From assembly GCF_001570425.1 (NCBI RefSeq), contig NZ_BCSX01000049.1:28191-92190 (forward strand): 64,000 nucleotides of DNA, given 5' to 3'. The stretch is from Mycolicibacterium brisbanense. Its GTDB lineage: Bacteria; Actinomycetota; Actinomycetes; Mycobacteriales; Mycobacteriaceae. This document shows positions 44,736 to 54,600 of this stretch, in pieces (position 1 is the first letter of the stretch; every line of letters begins with the position of its first letter). Under the pieces are notes generated by a model. The model did no database searches. It was not told the DNA's origin and saw only the letters and a program-made list of their open reading frames with translations. The translations under genes and the position numbers were made by a program.

Positions 44736-45683
44736 ATGTCGTTCAACTGGCGCGCGCACATCGTTCCGATGTGTCAGCATGTGTGCGTGGAGGCACGCCA
44801 CGTTGTTGTTCTGATCGGCGCCGCGACAGCGGTGCCGACCATATTGTTCGGCGCACCAACGTTATCCGCGCAGGCGGCGAACTGCCCCGACGCCGAGGTG
44901 ATCTTCGCCCGCGGAACCACGGAGGCTCCGGGCCTCGGTCCGACCGGCGAGGCATTCGTCAATTCCCTGCGGTCACGCGTGACTGGCAAAACTGTTGGCG
45001 TGTACGCGGTCGACTACCCCGCCACCATGGACTTCCCGACCGCTGTCGACGGCATCTCGGACGCACGCGCACACGTGCTGGCCACCGCGTCGAACTGTCC
45101 ACGCACCAAGATGGTGATCGGCGGGTTCTCCCAAGGCGCAGCCATCGCCGGTTTTGTCACCGCCAGTGTGGTTCCCGACGGCGTTCACGCCACGGATGTG
45201 CCGACCCCGCTGCCGCCCGACATCTCCGATCACGTCGCGGCCGTGGCCCTCTTCGGCAAGCCGTCGACACGGTTCATGAAAGCCATCAGCGAGCCACCGA
45301 TCGCCATCGGCCCGCTCTATGCGGCCAAGACCATCGACCTATGCGTCGACAATGACCTCGTCTGCGCATCCGACGGACGCAGCTTCTCCGCGCACAACCA
45401 GTACGAAGAAGCGGGCATGGTCGACAAGGGCGCGTCATTCGTCGCCAACCAGCTCCAGTCCAGCTGGGCCGCCGACGCCATCGCGAATCCGCCGGCGGCC
45501 GGTCCCGCACCCGGCCCGGTCCCGGCACCCGCCGCACCCGCGACCTTGACGCCGTTACCGGCCGCACCCGGGCCGTCGCAGCATCTTCCGGCGCCGGTCG
45601 CCGCACCGGGTCCGGCCCCAGCCGCGACGCCCTCCCCTCTACCGCCGGCACCGCGCCCGGCGCCCGTTGACCCGCTCACGTAA
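44736..45683 (+). CDS. Cutinase-like serine esterase (Culp) with Pro-rich tail
   Basis: The protein has about 315 residues from ATG 44736; ATG 44769 and a GTG near 44787 are alternatives, because the signal sequence (VVVLIGAATAVPTILFGAPT, then LSAQAA) starts later. The alpha/beta hydrolase core has the nucleophile elbow GGFSQGA, Asp in DLCVDNDLVC and His in SAHNQYEEAG, with cysteines positioned for the two cutinase disulfides. After about residue 250 comes a Pro/Ala-rich tail, common in mycobacterial cell-wall cutinases. It is likely to hydrolyse lipids or esters at the cell surface. Confidence 0.87.
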   Translation: MSFNWRAHIVPMCQHVCVEARHVVVLIGAATAVPTILFGAPTLSAQAANCPDAEVIFARGTTEAPGLGPTGEAFVNSLRSRVTGKTVGVYAVDYPATMDFPTAVDGISDARAHVLATASNCPRTKMVIGGFSQGAAIAGFVTASVVPDGVHATDVPTPLPPDISDHVAAVALFGKPSTRFMKAISEPPIAIGPLYAAKTIDLCVDNDLVCASDGRSFSAHNQYEEAGMVDKGASFVANQLQSSWAADAIANPPAAGPAPGPVPAPAAPATLTPLPAAPGPSQHLPAPVAAPGPAPAATPSPLPPAPRPAPVDPLT

Positions 45684-45694
45684 GGTATTTGCTC

Positions 45695-45717
45695 GGTCAA
45701 CGACAACTACGTTGGCC
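45695..45717. terminator. Hairpin after the cutinase gene
   Basis: GGTCAACG (45695-45702) and CGTTGGCC (45710-45717) pair over 8 bp with one G-U type mismatch and a 7-nt loop, 12 bp after the cutinase stop. There is no T-run. Weak terminator candidate. Confidence 0.4.
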
Positions 45718-45794
45718 GCCTGCCGTTTTCCCTCGTTTGCCCGGAGCGATGCCTTCCACGTTGCTACCGTGCGGCAAACGAGAGGAAACGGCCC

Positions 45795-46256
45795 ATGCGT
45801 GTCACCCCGAACACCTGTGCTCTGGCGGCCCTCGCAGTCGCGGTCGGTCTCGCCGCGTCGGCATGTGCCGCGTCGTCGGATTCGGCGGCCCAGACAACGA
45901 CTCCCGCGGCAAGCGTGGATCTGCCGTCGCTGATCCCGGCACCTGCTGACACACAGCAGACCAAGGGCCCGAATCAGATCGCCGACAACGGCATCCACAT
46001 GTTCTACCAAGTCAACGGCGCACCCAACGACGTCCTCAACGCATACAAGTCGGCACTCGAGAGCAAGGGTTGGCAGGTGACCACCATCGTGACCTCGGCC
46101 GGCCGCAGCTCAGGTGGCGGCGCCACCTACACCGGAACCCACGGCGATGCGTACGGCGTGTTCGACGGCGGTGGATTCAACACCAGCACGTTCATCGATG
46201 TCTGCACGTGGCCGTCCAAGCCGGCAAACCCCAATTGCAGCCGCAGCGACCGGTAG
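45795..46256 (+). CDS. Putative lipoprotein
   Basis: The protein has 153 residues. The lipoprotein signal has the lipobox LAASAC (Cys about 24), followed by a Ser/Thr/Ala-rich linker. The mature domain (about 55-150) is small, with GIHMFYQVNGAPNDVLNAYK, ALESKGWQ and two cysteines (CTWPSK, NCSRSD). It is anchored at the outer face of the plasma membrane. No family with known function was recognised; the alpha-beta pattern resembles small stress-associated domains. Confidence 0.75.
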   Translation: MRVTPNTCALAALAVAVGLAASACAASSDSAAQTTTPAASVDLPSLIPAPADTQQTKGPNQIADNGIHMFYQVNGAPNDVLNAYKSALESKGWQVTTIVTSAGRSSGGGATYTGTHGDAYGVFDGGGFNTSTFIDVCTWPSKPANPNCSRSDR

Positions 46257-46401
46257 GCACCGCGCCCGTTTTGCCCACCGATGCGGCCGCCGGCGACACC
46301 GGTGCGAGCGTCACTTGCGCCCAACAGGTTTGGAACTGACGAAACTGGCAATTCCTCCTCGCGACAGATTTTCCGTTGCTACCTAGAGGATCGGACTGAC
46401 C

Positions 46402-46557
46402 ATGATTGTGCTTGGCATCATCCTTCTGTTGATCGGCTACTTCACCGGGTTGTCGATCCTGTACACGATCGGCGGCATCCTCGTGGTGATCGGCGTCATC
46501 CTGTGGATCCTCGGCGCCGTCGGCCGCCCCGTCGGCGGTCGAAAAGTCTGGTATTAG
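46402..46557 (+). CDS. DUF6131-family small membrane protein
   Basis: The protein has 51 residues: MIVLGIILLLIGYFTGLSIL, then YTIGGILVVIGVILWILGAVGRPVGGRKVWY. It has two closely spaced transmembrane helices and the GRPVGGR tail common to DUF6131 proteins of mycobacteria. AGAGGA lies upstream. Its function is unknown. Confidence 0.8.
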   Translation: MIVLGIILLLIGYFTGLSILYTIGGILVVIGVILWILGAVGRPVGGRKVWY

Positions 46558-46567
46558 ATCCACCGGC

Positions 46568-48541
46568 CTACTCCGCCAGCAGCGGGATCACACCCCCTGC
46601 AAGCACGGCCATGACCTGGCGCTTCGACAGTCGATGAGTCAACGCGACGTCGATGCGCCGGGTTTGGTCGTGGGCCGTCAGCGGCGTGCCCGCCTGCAGC
46701 GCATCACGCACGCCGTCGATCCGCAGAACGTCGCCCTGCGCGATTTGGTCATAGTCACCGGGGTCTTCGAACTCAAGCGCGAGGATGCCGAAATTCGCCA
46801 GGTTTTGCCAGTGGATCCGGGCAAACGATTTGGCGATGACCACCCGCAGCCCCAGATATCGCGGAGTGATCGCGGCGTGCTCACGCGATGAGCCCTGACC
46901 GTAGTTCTCTCCACCCACGATCACATGCCCAGTGCCGGAGGCGATCTCAGCGGCCCGCGCGGGGTATGTCTCATCGACCTGGGTGAAGGTGAATTCGGCG
47001 AGTTTTGGAATGTTGGACCGAAACGGCAATGCCCTACCCGCCGGGGAGATTTCGTCGGTGGAGATGTTGTCGCCGACCTTCAACAGCACCGGCGCCTCGA
47101 TGTGGTCGGGAATCGGATCGAAGTCGGGCAGGCCAGAGATGTTGGGTCCCTTGACCAACTCGACCTGCCGCGCTTCGGATTCGGGCAGCGGCGCCACCAG
47201 CATGGCGGTGTTCACCGACGCGTGGGCAGGCAGATTCAACTCCGGGTAGGCCAGACCGAGCTGGTCGGCCAGATTACGCGGGTCGGTGATCTGACCCGTC
47301 AACGCCGCGGCCGCCGCCGTCTCCGGTGAGCACAGCCATACGGCGTCCTCCCGAGTGCCGGAACGACCAGGGAAGTTGCGGGGCATGGTGCGCAACGAGT
47401 TTCGGCCCACCGCGGGCGCCTGCCCCATACCTATGCAGCCCATGCACCCTGATTGGTGGATCCGCGCCCCGGCGCGGATCAATTCAAACGTCGCTCCCAT
47501 CTTGGTCAAGTCCTCCAGGATTTCGCGCGACGACGGGTTCACGTCAAAGCTCACCGCACTGTCGGTTTGGCGGCCGCCGACCATTGCGGCGACGATGGCG
47601 AAGTCTCGCAGCCCGGGGTTCGCCGACGATCCCACCACCACCTGGGCAACCGGTTCCCCGGCAACGTCGCGGACCGGCACCACATTGTCCGGTGACGTGG
47701 GCTTGGCGATCAGCGGCTCGAGCGCCGACAGGTCGATCTGTTCGGCGACGTCATAGCGCGCGCCCTCGTCGGCCAGCAACTCGGTGTAGTCGTCCTCCCG
47801 GTCCTCGGCGCGCAGGAACTCCCGGACCGCGGCGTCGGCGGGGAACACCGAGGTGGTGGCACCGAGCTCGGCGCCCATGTTGGCGATCACGTGGCGGTCC
47901 ATCGCGCTCAGCGTGGCGACGCCCGGCCCGTGGTACTCGATGATCCGGTGCACCCCACCTTTGACTCCATGCCGGCGCAGCATCTCCAGGATGACGTCCT
48001 TGGCCGAACACCACTGCGGCAGTTCGCCGGTCAACTCGACACCCCAGATCTCGGGCATCCGGATGTAGAGCGGCCGACCGGCCATGGCAAGCGCCACCTC
48101 CAGCCCGCCGACGCCGATAGCCAGCATGCCCAACGCGCCACCGGCCGGCGTGTGCGAATCCGACCCGACCATGGTCACGCCCGGTTTGCCGAACCGCTGC
48201 ATATGGGTCGGATGGGAGACGCCATTGCCGGGTTTGGAGAACCACACGCCGTACCGCCGACACGCGGACAACAGGAATTCGTGATCCTGCGCGTTCTTCT
48301 CGTCGGTCTGCAGCAAATTGTGGTCGATGTACTGGGCGCTGAGCTCGGTGCGCACGCGGTCCAGCCCGAGGGCTTCCAGCTCCTGCATCACCAAGGTGCC
48401 TGTGGCGTCCTGCGTTAGCGTCTGATCGATGTGCAACCCGATCTCCTCGCCGGGGCGCATCTGCCCGTCGACGAGGTGCGATCCGATCAATTTGTCTGCG
48501 AGGGTGTAGGGCCCTTCCTTACCGGGAAAATCAGTCGGCAT
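46568..48541 (-). CDS. Aconitate hydratase (657-residue type)
   Basis: The protein has 657 residues, shorter than the ~940-residue mycobacterial Acn and of the bacterial/archaeal leuC-leuD-fusion aconitase type. Iron-sulfur cluster ligands are visible in SGCMGCIGMGQ (two Cys about 370 and 373), with a third expected in the QWCSAKD segment. The swivel domain has GENYGQGSSREHAAITPRYLG (about 541-561), carrying the substrate-binding Ser-Arg. It interconverts citrate and isocitrate or a homologue. A second, larger Acn would normally be present elsewhere in the genome, so this copy may act under iron or oxidative stress, or on another tricarboxylate such as 2-methylcitrate. Confidence 0.9.
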   Translation of the reverse strand: MPTDFPGKEGPYTLADKLIGSHLVDGQMRPGEEIGLHIDQTLTQDATGTLVMQELEALGLDRVRTELSAQYIDHNLLQTDEKNAQDHEFLLSACRRYGVWFSKPGNGVSHPTHMQRFGKPGVTMVGSDSHTPAGGALGMLAIGVGGLEVALAMAGRPLYIRMPEIWGVELTGELPQWCSAKDVILEMLRRHGVKGGVHRIIEYHGPGVATLSAMDRHVIANMGAELGATTSVFPADAAVREFLRAEDREDDYTELLADEGARYDVAEQIDLSALEPLIAKPTSPDNVVPVRDVAGEPVAQVVVGSSANPGLRDFAIVAAMVGGRQTDSAVSFDVNPSSREILEDLTKMGATFELIRAGARIHQSGCMGCIGMGQAPAVGRNSLRTMPRNFPGRSGTREDAVWLCSPETAAAAALTGQITDPRNLADQLGLAYPELNLPAHASVNTAMLVAPLPESEARQVELVKGPNISGLPDFDPIPDHIEAPVLLKVGDNISTDEISPAGRALPFRSNIPKLAEFTFTQVDETYPARAAEIASGTGHVIVGGENYGQGSSREHAAITPRYLGLRVVIAKSFARIHWQNLANFGILALEFEDPGDYDQIAQGDVLRIDGVRDALQAGTPLTAHDQTRRIDVALTHRLSKRQVMAVLAGGVIPLLAE

Positions 48542-48667
48542 CTCAACTCCTGCGAGGTAGCTGTCCGGCGCCGCCGGCCGGCGCCGTCCTTAGGAGTTCC
48601 CATTCAGGTGCGCGGCTAATAGCGGTTGGCGCGATTACCGGACCGCTCCGGCGGGAATTCGCATGCC

Positions 48668-49954
48668 ATGAGCACGACGGTTGCCGACACGCTGGCGCCG
48701 CTCATCTGCGACACGGTGCGCCAAGACATTCCATTCAAGATCCAATGCTGGGACGGCAGCCGCGCCGGGCCTTCCTCTGCGCCATGGCAATTGACCCTCA
48801 GCAAACGGGGTCTGCTGCGGTTGCTATGGGAGCCCAATGAACTGGGCTTGGCCCGCGCCTACGTAGCCGGCGACATCGACGTGGAAGGTGACTTGCTCGC
48901 ATGTCTTGAGGCGCTCGAACGGGTGTCGGATCCTATGGTCGGGCCCCGAATCGCCGTCGACACGCGCACGAAGGCGGCTTTTGTGAAGGCCGCACTGCGG
49001 CTCGGCATCGTGGGCCTGCCACCCCGTCGGCCTCCCGAAGAGGCCCGACGGCTCCGCGCGCACCGCCACGGCAAGCGCCGCGACGCAGCTGCCATCAGCC
49101 ACCACTACGACGTCGGCAATGACTTCTACCGCCTGGTGCTCGGCGAGTCGATGACGTACTCGTGCGCGTACTGGACGCCCTCGACCAGGGACCTCGACGA
49201 CGCGCAGTACGCCAAATGCGATCTGATAGCCCGCAAGCTCGGCCTCTGCCCCGGCATGCGGGTCCTGGACGTCGGTTGTGGTTGGGGCACGTTCGCGCTG
49301 CACGTCGCACAGACGTACGACGCGCGGGTGGTTGGTATCACGTTGTCGCGTCAGCAGGCCGAGTACGCCACGAAGCGAGTGGTCGACGCCGGGCTCGGCC
49401 GCTCGGTGCAAATCCGCGTGCAGGACTACCGCGATGTCGACGATGGCCCGTACGACGCCATCGCGAGCATCGGGATGGCCGAACACGTCGGAGCCGCGAT
49501 GCTGCCCACCTACGCCGCGCAGCTGTTTCAACTGCTGCGTCCGCAGGGTCGTTTGCTCAACAGCGCGATTTCCCGGCGCCCCGGCCGCGGATTCGGATTC
49601 GGCAAGAGGTCATTCATCGACCGATATCTATTTCCCGACGGGGAGCTCGAACCGATGGCGACGATGGTCGATGCCATCGAACAGAGCGGCTTCGAGGTCC
49701 GCGATGTCGAGTCGCTGCGCGAGCACTACGAACGAACGCTTCGGGCCTGGGTGGCAAACCTGGAAGATCCCTGGGACCAGGCCGTGGCGTTCAGCAGCGC
49801 CGGCCGCGCACGGGTATGGCGGCTCTACATGGCCGGGTCGGCGATGGGGTTCGCGTCTAACCGGCTCGGATTGAATCAAGTACTCGCCGTCAAGAACGAT
49901 CGGCGGGGCCGCAGCCACATGCCCGCCACCCGCGCCGAACTCTTGTCAGCGTGA
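48668..49954 (+). CDS. ufaA1: Cyclopropane-fatty-acid synthase-type methyltransferase (UfaA1-like)
   Basis: The protein has 428 residues. The N-terminal domain (about 1-130, with LLRLLWEPNELGLARAYVAG) is followed by the CFA synthase core. That core has SHHYDVGNDFYRLVLGESMTYSCAYW (about 144-169), the SAM site VLDVGCGWGTFALH (about 199-212) and GMAEHVG. Length and motifs fit UfaA1 (Rv0447c), reported to make tuberculostearic acid or cyclopropane lipids with SAM. A flavoprotein partner (UfaA2/BfaA) is not adjacent. ATG 48668 was chosen because the frame upstream lacks homology. It is divergent from the aconitase gene. Confidence 0.85.
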   Translation: MSTTVADTLAPLICDTVRQDIPFKIQCWDGSRAGPSSAPWQLTLSKRGLLRLLWEPNELGLARAYVAGDIDVEGDLLACLEALERVSDPMVGPRIAVDTRTKAAFVKAALRLGIVGLPPRRPPEEARRLRAHRHGKRRDAAAISHHYDVGNDFYRLVLGESMTYSCAYWTPSTRDLDDAQYAKCDLIARKLGLCPGMRVLDVGCGWGTFALHVAQTYDARVVGITLSRQQAEYATKRVVDAGLGRSVQIRVQDYRDVDDGPYDAIASIGMAEHVGAAMLPTYAAQLFQLLRPQGRLLNSAISRRPGRGFGFGKRSFIDRYLFPDGELEPMATMVDAIEQSGFEVRDVESLREHYERTLRAWVANLEDPWDQAVAFSSAGRARVWRLYMAGSAMGFASNRLGLNQVLAVKNDRRGRSHMPATRAELLSA

Positions 49955-49956
49955 GC

Positions 49957-50667
49957 CTATGGTTTCTGCCACGGCGGTTTCTCGACCCGCGCGGCAATCT
50001 GTTGAGCGATTTTGACCGCCGTGTCCGCGGGGTTGGCGCTGCAGGTGTTGACGTCGACCACGACGTTGTTGTGCGCGGTCAGGGCCCGACCACAGGCCCA
50101 GCCGCCCGCCTGCGCGTTGGACTGGGTGCTGACGGTGCTCAGCATCCCGTCCTTGTCCGATATGGGCGCCACGTCCCACTGCGTGCCGGACTGTGTGTGG
50201 CTGTAGTGCGTGCACGCCGGCCATTGTTTGGCAGACGCCTCGTAGAACGCCTTGGCCTGATCGGCGCTGCCGTAGAGAACCACGCCCTGATGGGCGTAAT
50301 GGACAAAGGTGTCGGGCTCCCTCATCGTCACATCGAGCACGTTGGTGTAACCACTATCCGCATAGATGGGCGCCTGCACCGCACCGTCGATCGCCAGACA
50401 GTCCCGAGGCGTCATCGTCGCGCTGTCATCGGACATTTCGGTGTTGGTCGCCGTGACGACCATCCCGCCCGCCGCCATGGTCGCGTTGATCTCCTCCGGC
50501 GAAAGCAGCAAGGCGGGCAGTATCTTTGGGGCGAGCGGCAGTGGAGCAAACGACGTGATCATCGGCGTGGTCGGCGTTTTCGCGGCCGGTTGCTCCTGTG
50601 ACTGGCCACAGCCCGCCGCAAGGATGCAAACAGCACTGACAGTGATCGCGGTTGCCACAAAGCGCAT
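49957..50667 (-). CDS. Sensor-domain lipoprotein (PknH extracellular-domain type)
   Basis: The protein has 236 residues. Its lipoprotein signal has lipobox LAAGC (Cys about 20). The mature part matches the PknH-like extracellular sensor domain shared by LpqQ, LpqA and LprH: LLSPEEINATMAAGGM at its start, then DCLAIDGAVQAPIYADSGYT, WPACTHY, GWACGRALTAHNNVVVDVNTCS and a C-terminal QQIAARVEKP. Four cysteines fit the two disulfides of the PknH sensor. It may sense ligands at the cell surface; no kinase is fused. It converges on the UfaA1-like gene. Confidence 0.85.
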   Translation of the reverse strand: MRFVATAITVSAVCILAAGCGQSQEQPAAKTPTTPMITSFAPLPLAPKILPALLLSPEEINATMAAGGMVVTATNTEMSDDSATMTPRDCLAIDGAVQAPIYADSGYTNVLDVTMREPDTFVHYAHQGVVLYGSADQAKAFYEASAKQWPACTHYSHTQSGTQWDVAPISDKDGMLSTVSTQSNAQAGGWACGRALTAHNNVVVDVNTCSANPADTAVKIAQQIAARVEKPPWQKP

Positions 50668-51098
50668 ATGTCGTCCCCTATGTCTGCGCCAGCACATCTG
50701 AGTCGCGGTGACCATTTTCCCACCCTGGACGATTCCAGGGAAACAGCAAAGCCGTTTTCACCGCGGGACATCCCACCAGCCATGTGAAGACTTTGCCAAA
50801 CCGTTATCGAATCACCATCACCCAGCGCGCGCCGAGTGTGCTCGTGCAGCCGCCCGTTCACTGCCCGCAAAGGTGCGCTTCGAAGATCGGATTGCGACGC
50901 CTGACGAACGGAAACCGTTGCGGCTCCTCCCCTTTACGCTTCGCAAGCAGACGTTGGCGAGATGTCCAGGTCGCCGTGGAGCCGGATGCGAGGTCATCTG
51001 TTCGGGCAGGAGTTCCGGGTTGAGCCCCGGTTAGTCGGGACGCCTGCACAGGCAGGCATCGACCGCGGCCCTGCACGCTTGCGACTAAAGTGCATGCA
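50668..51098. other. 431-bp intergenic region before tenA
   Basis: Divergent region between the sensor lipoprotein and tenA. No gene was found. Searched by eye for the conserved CTGAGA and ACCTGATC elements of a TPP riboswitch; neither is present. The only structured element seen is the -10 box at 51086-51091. Confidence 0.6.
51086..51091 (+). promoter_or_regulatory. Probable -10 box giving a leaderless tenA transcript
   Basis: TAAAGT is followed by exactly 7 nt and then GTG (51099). This is the spacing of mycobacterial leaderless transcripts, where the first base of the start codon is the transcription start. No ribosome-binding site is visible before either candidate GTG. Confidence 0.45.
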
Positions 51099-51659
51099 GT
51101 GTTCGATGCCCTGTGGACTGCCGCAACCCAGCACACCTTTCTGGAGGCCGTGCGCGACGGCACCGTTTCCAATGCGGCGTTCGACCGATGGCTCGCGCAG
51201 GACGCGCTGTTCGTCGCTGATCTGCTGACCTTTCAGGCTCGGCTGCTGGCCCGGGCGCCCAGGCATGCGCAGACGGTTCTCGTCGGCGGGTGTTCGGCAC
51301 TCGTCGCCGAACTGGACTGGTTCGAAGACCAGGCCGCGCGACGCCACATCGACCTGCCGGCCACGCCGCAACCGGCGACGCTGGCCTACCGGGAACTGCT
51401 GCAACGGCTCGACAACCAGCCCTTCGACGCAGCCGTCACCGCGCTGTGGGTAATCGAGCGCGTCTATTTGCTGGCCTGGACGCACGCGGCCTCACCGACC
51501 TCGCCGTTCGGGGAGTTCGTGGAGCATTGGACGGTGCCGGAGTTCGCCGCCTACGTCGATGGTCTCGCCGCGCTCAAGACCGACGGGCACGACTCGTTGA
51601 TCGCAGAGGTGCTCAAGCTCGAAGTGTGGTTCTGGGATATGGCGTTGGAAACGCCGTGA
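51099..51659 (+). CDS. TenA/THI-4-family protein (thiaminase II-like)
   Basis: The protein has 186 residues (189 from the alternative GTG 51090). It shows the helical TenA fold: FLEAVRDGTVSNAAFDRWLAQ, with a Tyr replaced by the DALF segment, then ALVAELDWFEDQAARRH, ALWVIERVYLLAWTHA and a C-terminal EVLKLEVWFWDMAL. TenA salvages thiamine pyrimidines. The classical catalytic Cys is not obvious, so this may be a TenA_E type, or a protein that binds but does not hydrolyse. The only other thiamine-related gene in the window is the distant ThDP enzyme. Confidence 0.82.
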   Translation: MFDALWTAATQHTFLEAVRDGTVSNAAFDRWLAQDALFVADLLTFQARLLARAPRHAQTVLVGGCSALVAELDWFEDQAARRHIDLPATPQPATLAYRELLQRLDNQPFDAAVTALWVIERVYLLAWTHAASPTSPFGEFVEHWTVPEFAAYVDGLAALKTDGHDSLIAEVLKLEVWFWDMALETP

Positions 51660-51673
51660 CATGCCGCTACGGG

Positions 51674-54600
51674 CTACGGCTTACGGAGAGTCGGCGCGTC
51701 GTCTGACTCGGGCATCTCGGGCGGCGGTGATTTGTCTGTCAGCGGACCCATAGGCTCGGTTGCCGGCTGTTTCGAGTCCGGGCCGTCCCGCAAGGTCGGC
51801 GCCTGATCGGACGCAGGACCCGAAGGAAGCTCTGATGGTTCAGCACCTTGCGCCCCGCGCCCCTGTCGGACCGTTGGAGGCCCGGAATCAGGCGCAGGGA
51901 GCACCGCAGCATCGGCCCTGGCTCGGAGGGCGTCTGATTCTGCGTTCACTTGCTTCATGACAGGGTCGAACCGCGCCTGCACTGCGTAGGCGTCTCTCTC
52001 TTCCGGCAGGGTCTTGTACCGCTGCTCCCAACCGAATGCTGCATCGCGGGCGTCGTTCATCTCTTTCTCAGCGATCTCGATAAGTTGTTTGGAGGCAGGA
52101 GGTTTGCGGCCCAGTAGCTCGTCGAGTTGCGCGTTGAGCTTTTGCCACCGCGCTGTGGCGTCGTCCATCTCCTGGTAGATGCGCTTCCTTTCCCCGGCCC
52201 CCGCACCGAAGATGCTCTCGTACCATTCCCGCGCTGCCTTCGACTCGGCACTGCCCGCTGCCAGTGGCTCGTTCACTGCCTGGTCCGCCACCATCCTGGG
52301 AATCCGGAGTTCGTTCACGAGCTCGATGGGCTCCAATCCCTCAGCGGCCTTCATGCGAGCCATCATCCAGAACTGCTCGGCGTGGCGAGCCTCGTGATAG
52401 ACACAGCTCACCACGTCCTCGAATTCGGCATCGGTCAGTCTTTCCTTGGCCAGCAGCTTGCCGAGAACCTCAACGTTCCAGGGGCCCTTGTCAAATGCCA
52501 TGTATCCCTTGTTGTCGAAGATGGCCATCGCGGCGGGGATACCCTTCTCTTCCAAGACCGGATTGACGATGCCCACCAATGCGTTCAGCCGTGTTCGCGC
52601 GTCGGCCGGTTCGAGGAAGAATTTCTTGACGCCAACGGCAAGTCGGGCCGTCTTCTCCATCGTGGCCATCTCACCGAGTGCAAGTCCCAGGATCTCGTCG
52701 GCCGCCCCGCCGCCGATGCCTGCACGACTTCCCAGGAAGTTGCGCGCCGCCTCGACGTCCTCGGCTGCCGTCGACGACGCTGCCGACGCCCGTCGTTGGC
52801 GCATGAAGCCCTGTAGGTCGTCCACGACGTCAGAACGCCAATTCTCCAGCCGCCGAACGCTGGCCGTGTTGACCGCCTTCGATTCGACTGTGGCCCAACC
52901 GCCTGCCCGCTCAATGGTTTTCGCCGGTCCGAGCACCTCGATGCCCTGCGACAGCGCCTGGTCGGCGTCAGTCGGAGCCAGCGTCGCCAGCTTCGCGAGG
53001 GCGGCACCGACGTCATCGGCACTCTTCGCACCGCCGGCGGCGATGAACGCGTTGATGCTGCGGCCGGCGGCCGTATCCTTGCCCACGATGGTCAGCAAGT
53101 CCTCGGCCTTCTGCCCGGAGCGAGCCACGACGGAGCCGACGCCGTCGCGCTCGATCGCCTGGCTCACCACGGTGACGCGCTCCTCGGCCGACAGCGCCGA
53201 AAGCCTCGTCAACTTGGCGGTGACCTCTTCTGCGGCCATGAGCCCGGCGACGCGCGCCGCCGCCACCCCAGACATCGCGGCATGGCCGAGCATGAACACG
53301 TCCAGAAGCGCTGCGGCCGTGTCCAACGCGGCCGTGGTCTCGGCGTCGTTCGCTTCCTCTTTGCTCACCACCGCGCTGTCATCGTTGAACCCGGTCTTGC
53401 TGGCGGCGCCCTGCTGAAGCGCCTGATCCCATGAGTTGGCGGCGACGGCGCTCGACGATGCAGCGCCGATCAGCGCTCCGATGACGGGCGTGGCGGCGCC
53501 GCCGGTGCCGATCTCCACGGCGATGATCAGGGCCATCGTGGCGAAGCCAAGCGCCGCTTTCATCGACTCCTCAGAGCCCTTTTCATCGACGACGTATGCC
53601 TTCAGGAACTCGCGGTCGAATGTGTTCGGATACTTGGAGCCGTAGAGCTTTTCGTGGACCGGCAGAAGGTGTTGGAACCCGAGCGATTGGGTCGTGATGT
53701 TCGCGCGGGTCTCTTTGATGTTGTCCAAGATCTTCGTGAACGCTCCGCCGATCTGCACGCGGGCTTCCTCGAGACTGTGACCCTGCGTGGCGGGCTGGCC
53801 CTGGGCTGCGGGTGCTCCAGAGCTCACTCCGCTGACATCGCCTCCGATCGACGCGAGGGCGTATAGCGCCGGATTCTGGTTGAGGATGCGGTTGATCGCC
53901 TTCTCCAGACCGTTGTACGCCGCTTGCACCTGATCGTTGTTGGCCATCGGTGACTGTTCGTTACCTTCCGGCGTGAACGGTGGCTTCTCGCCCGGCTTGA
54001 AAGTGAAGTGCCTTCGCAACTGCTCCTGAGTGCCGGGCGCACCGGCCGGAGGGGCGCTGTCCGTCGGCGTCTCCGGGGCCGGTACCGGCACCGGGCCCTC
54101 GGCGTAACCGACATCCAATTTGAGCAGGTTCTGCATCGACTCCTTGAGGTCGGTGACGCGCTTGGCCAGTTGTTGTTGCTCGGTCATCGCGGCGTCCTGA
54201 GCGGCGCTGGGCGCAACAGGAGCACCCCCGTCGACGGCGACGCCAAGCCGCCCTGCCTCGTCGGAGATGTGCTTGGCGTTGTTCTCCAGATTGCGATCAG
54301 CAAGATCCCTTGTCGCCCAGGCGAAATCCGACTCCATGATCTTCATCCATGGGACATTGTGGATTTCAGCGCCACGGTCTTCGCATCGCTTCCACATGTC
54401 GTAATCGGCTTGCGTCATCGACGGTTGGTGACCGTAGGCCTTCCACGCTTCTTCGAGTGTGCTCTCGTCGTCTGGGCCAACCCACGCGTTGGTGAGGACG
54501 ATGTTGCAGATCGACAGCAGTTGTTGGGAATTGATCGGCGGGAACGGCCGGAAAGGCTTGAGGCTGCCGGAATCTCCTGTCTTGATGGCCTCGTCGAGCG

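Noticed and set aside
50668..51098. TPP riboswitch before the TenA gene
   Set aside because: The conserved CTGAGA and ACCTGATC elements are absent.
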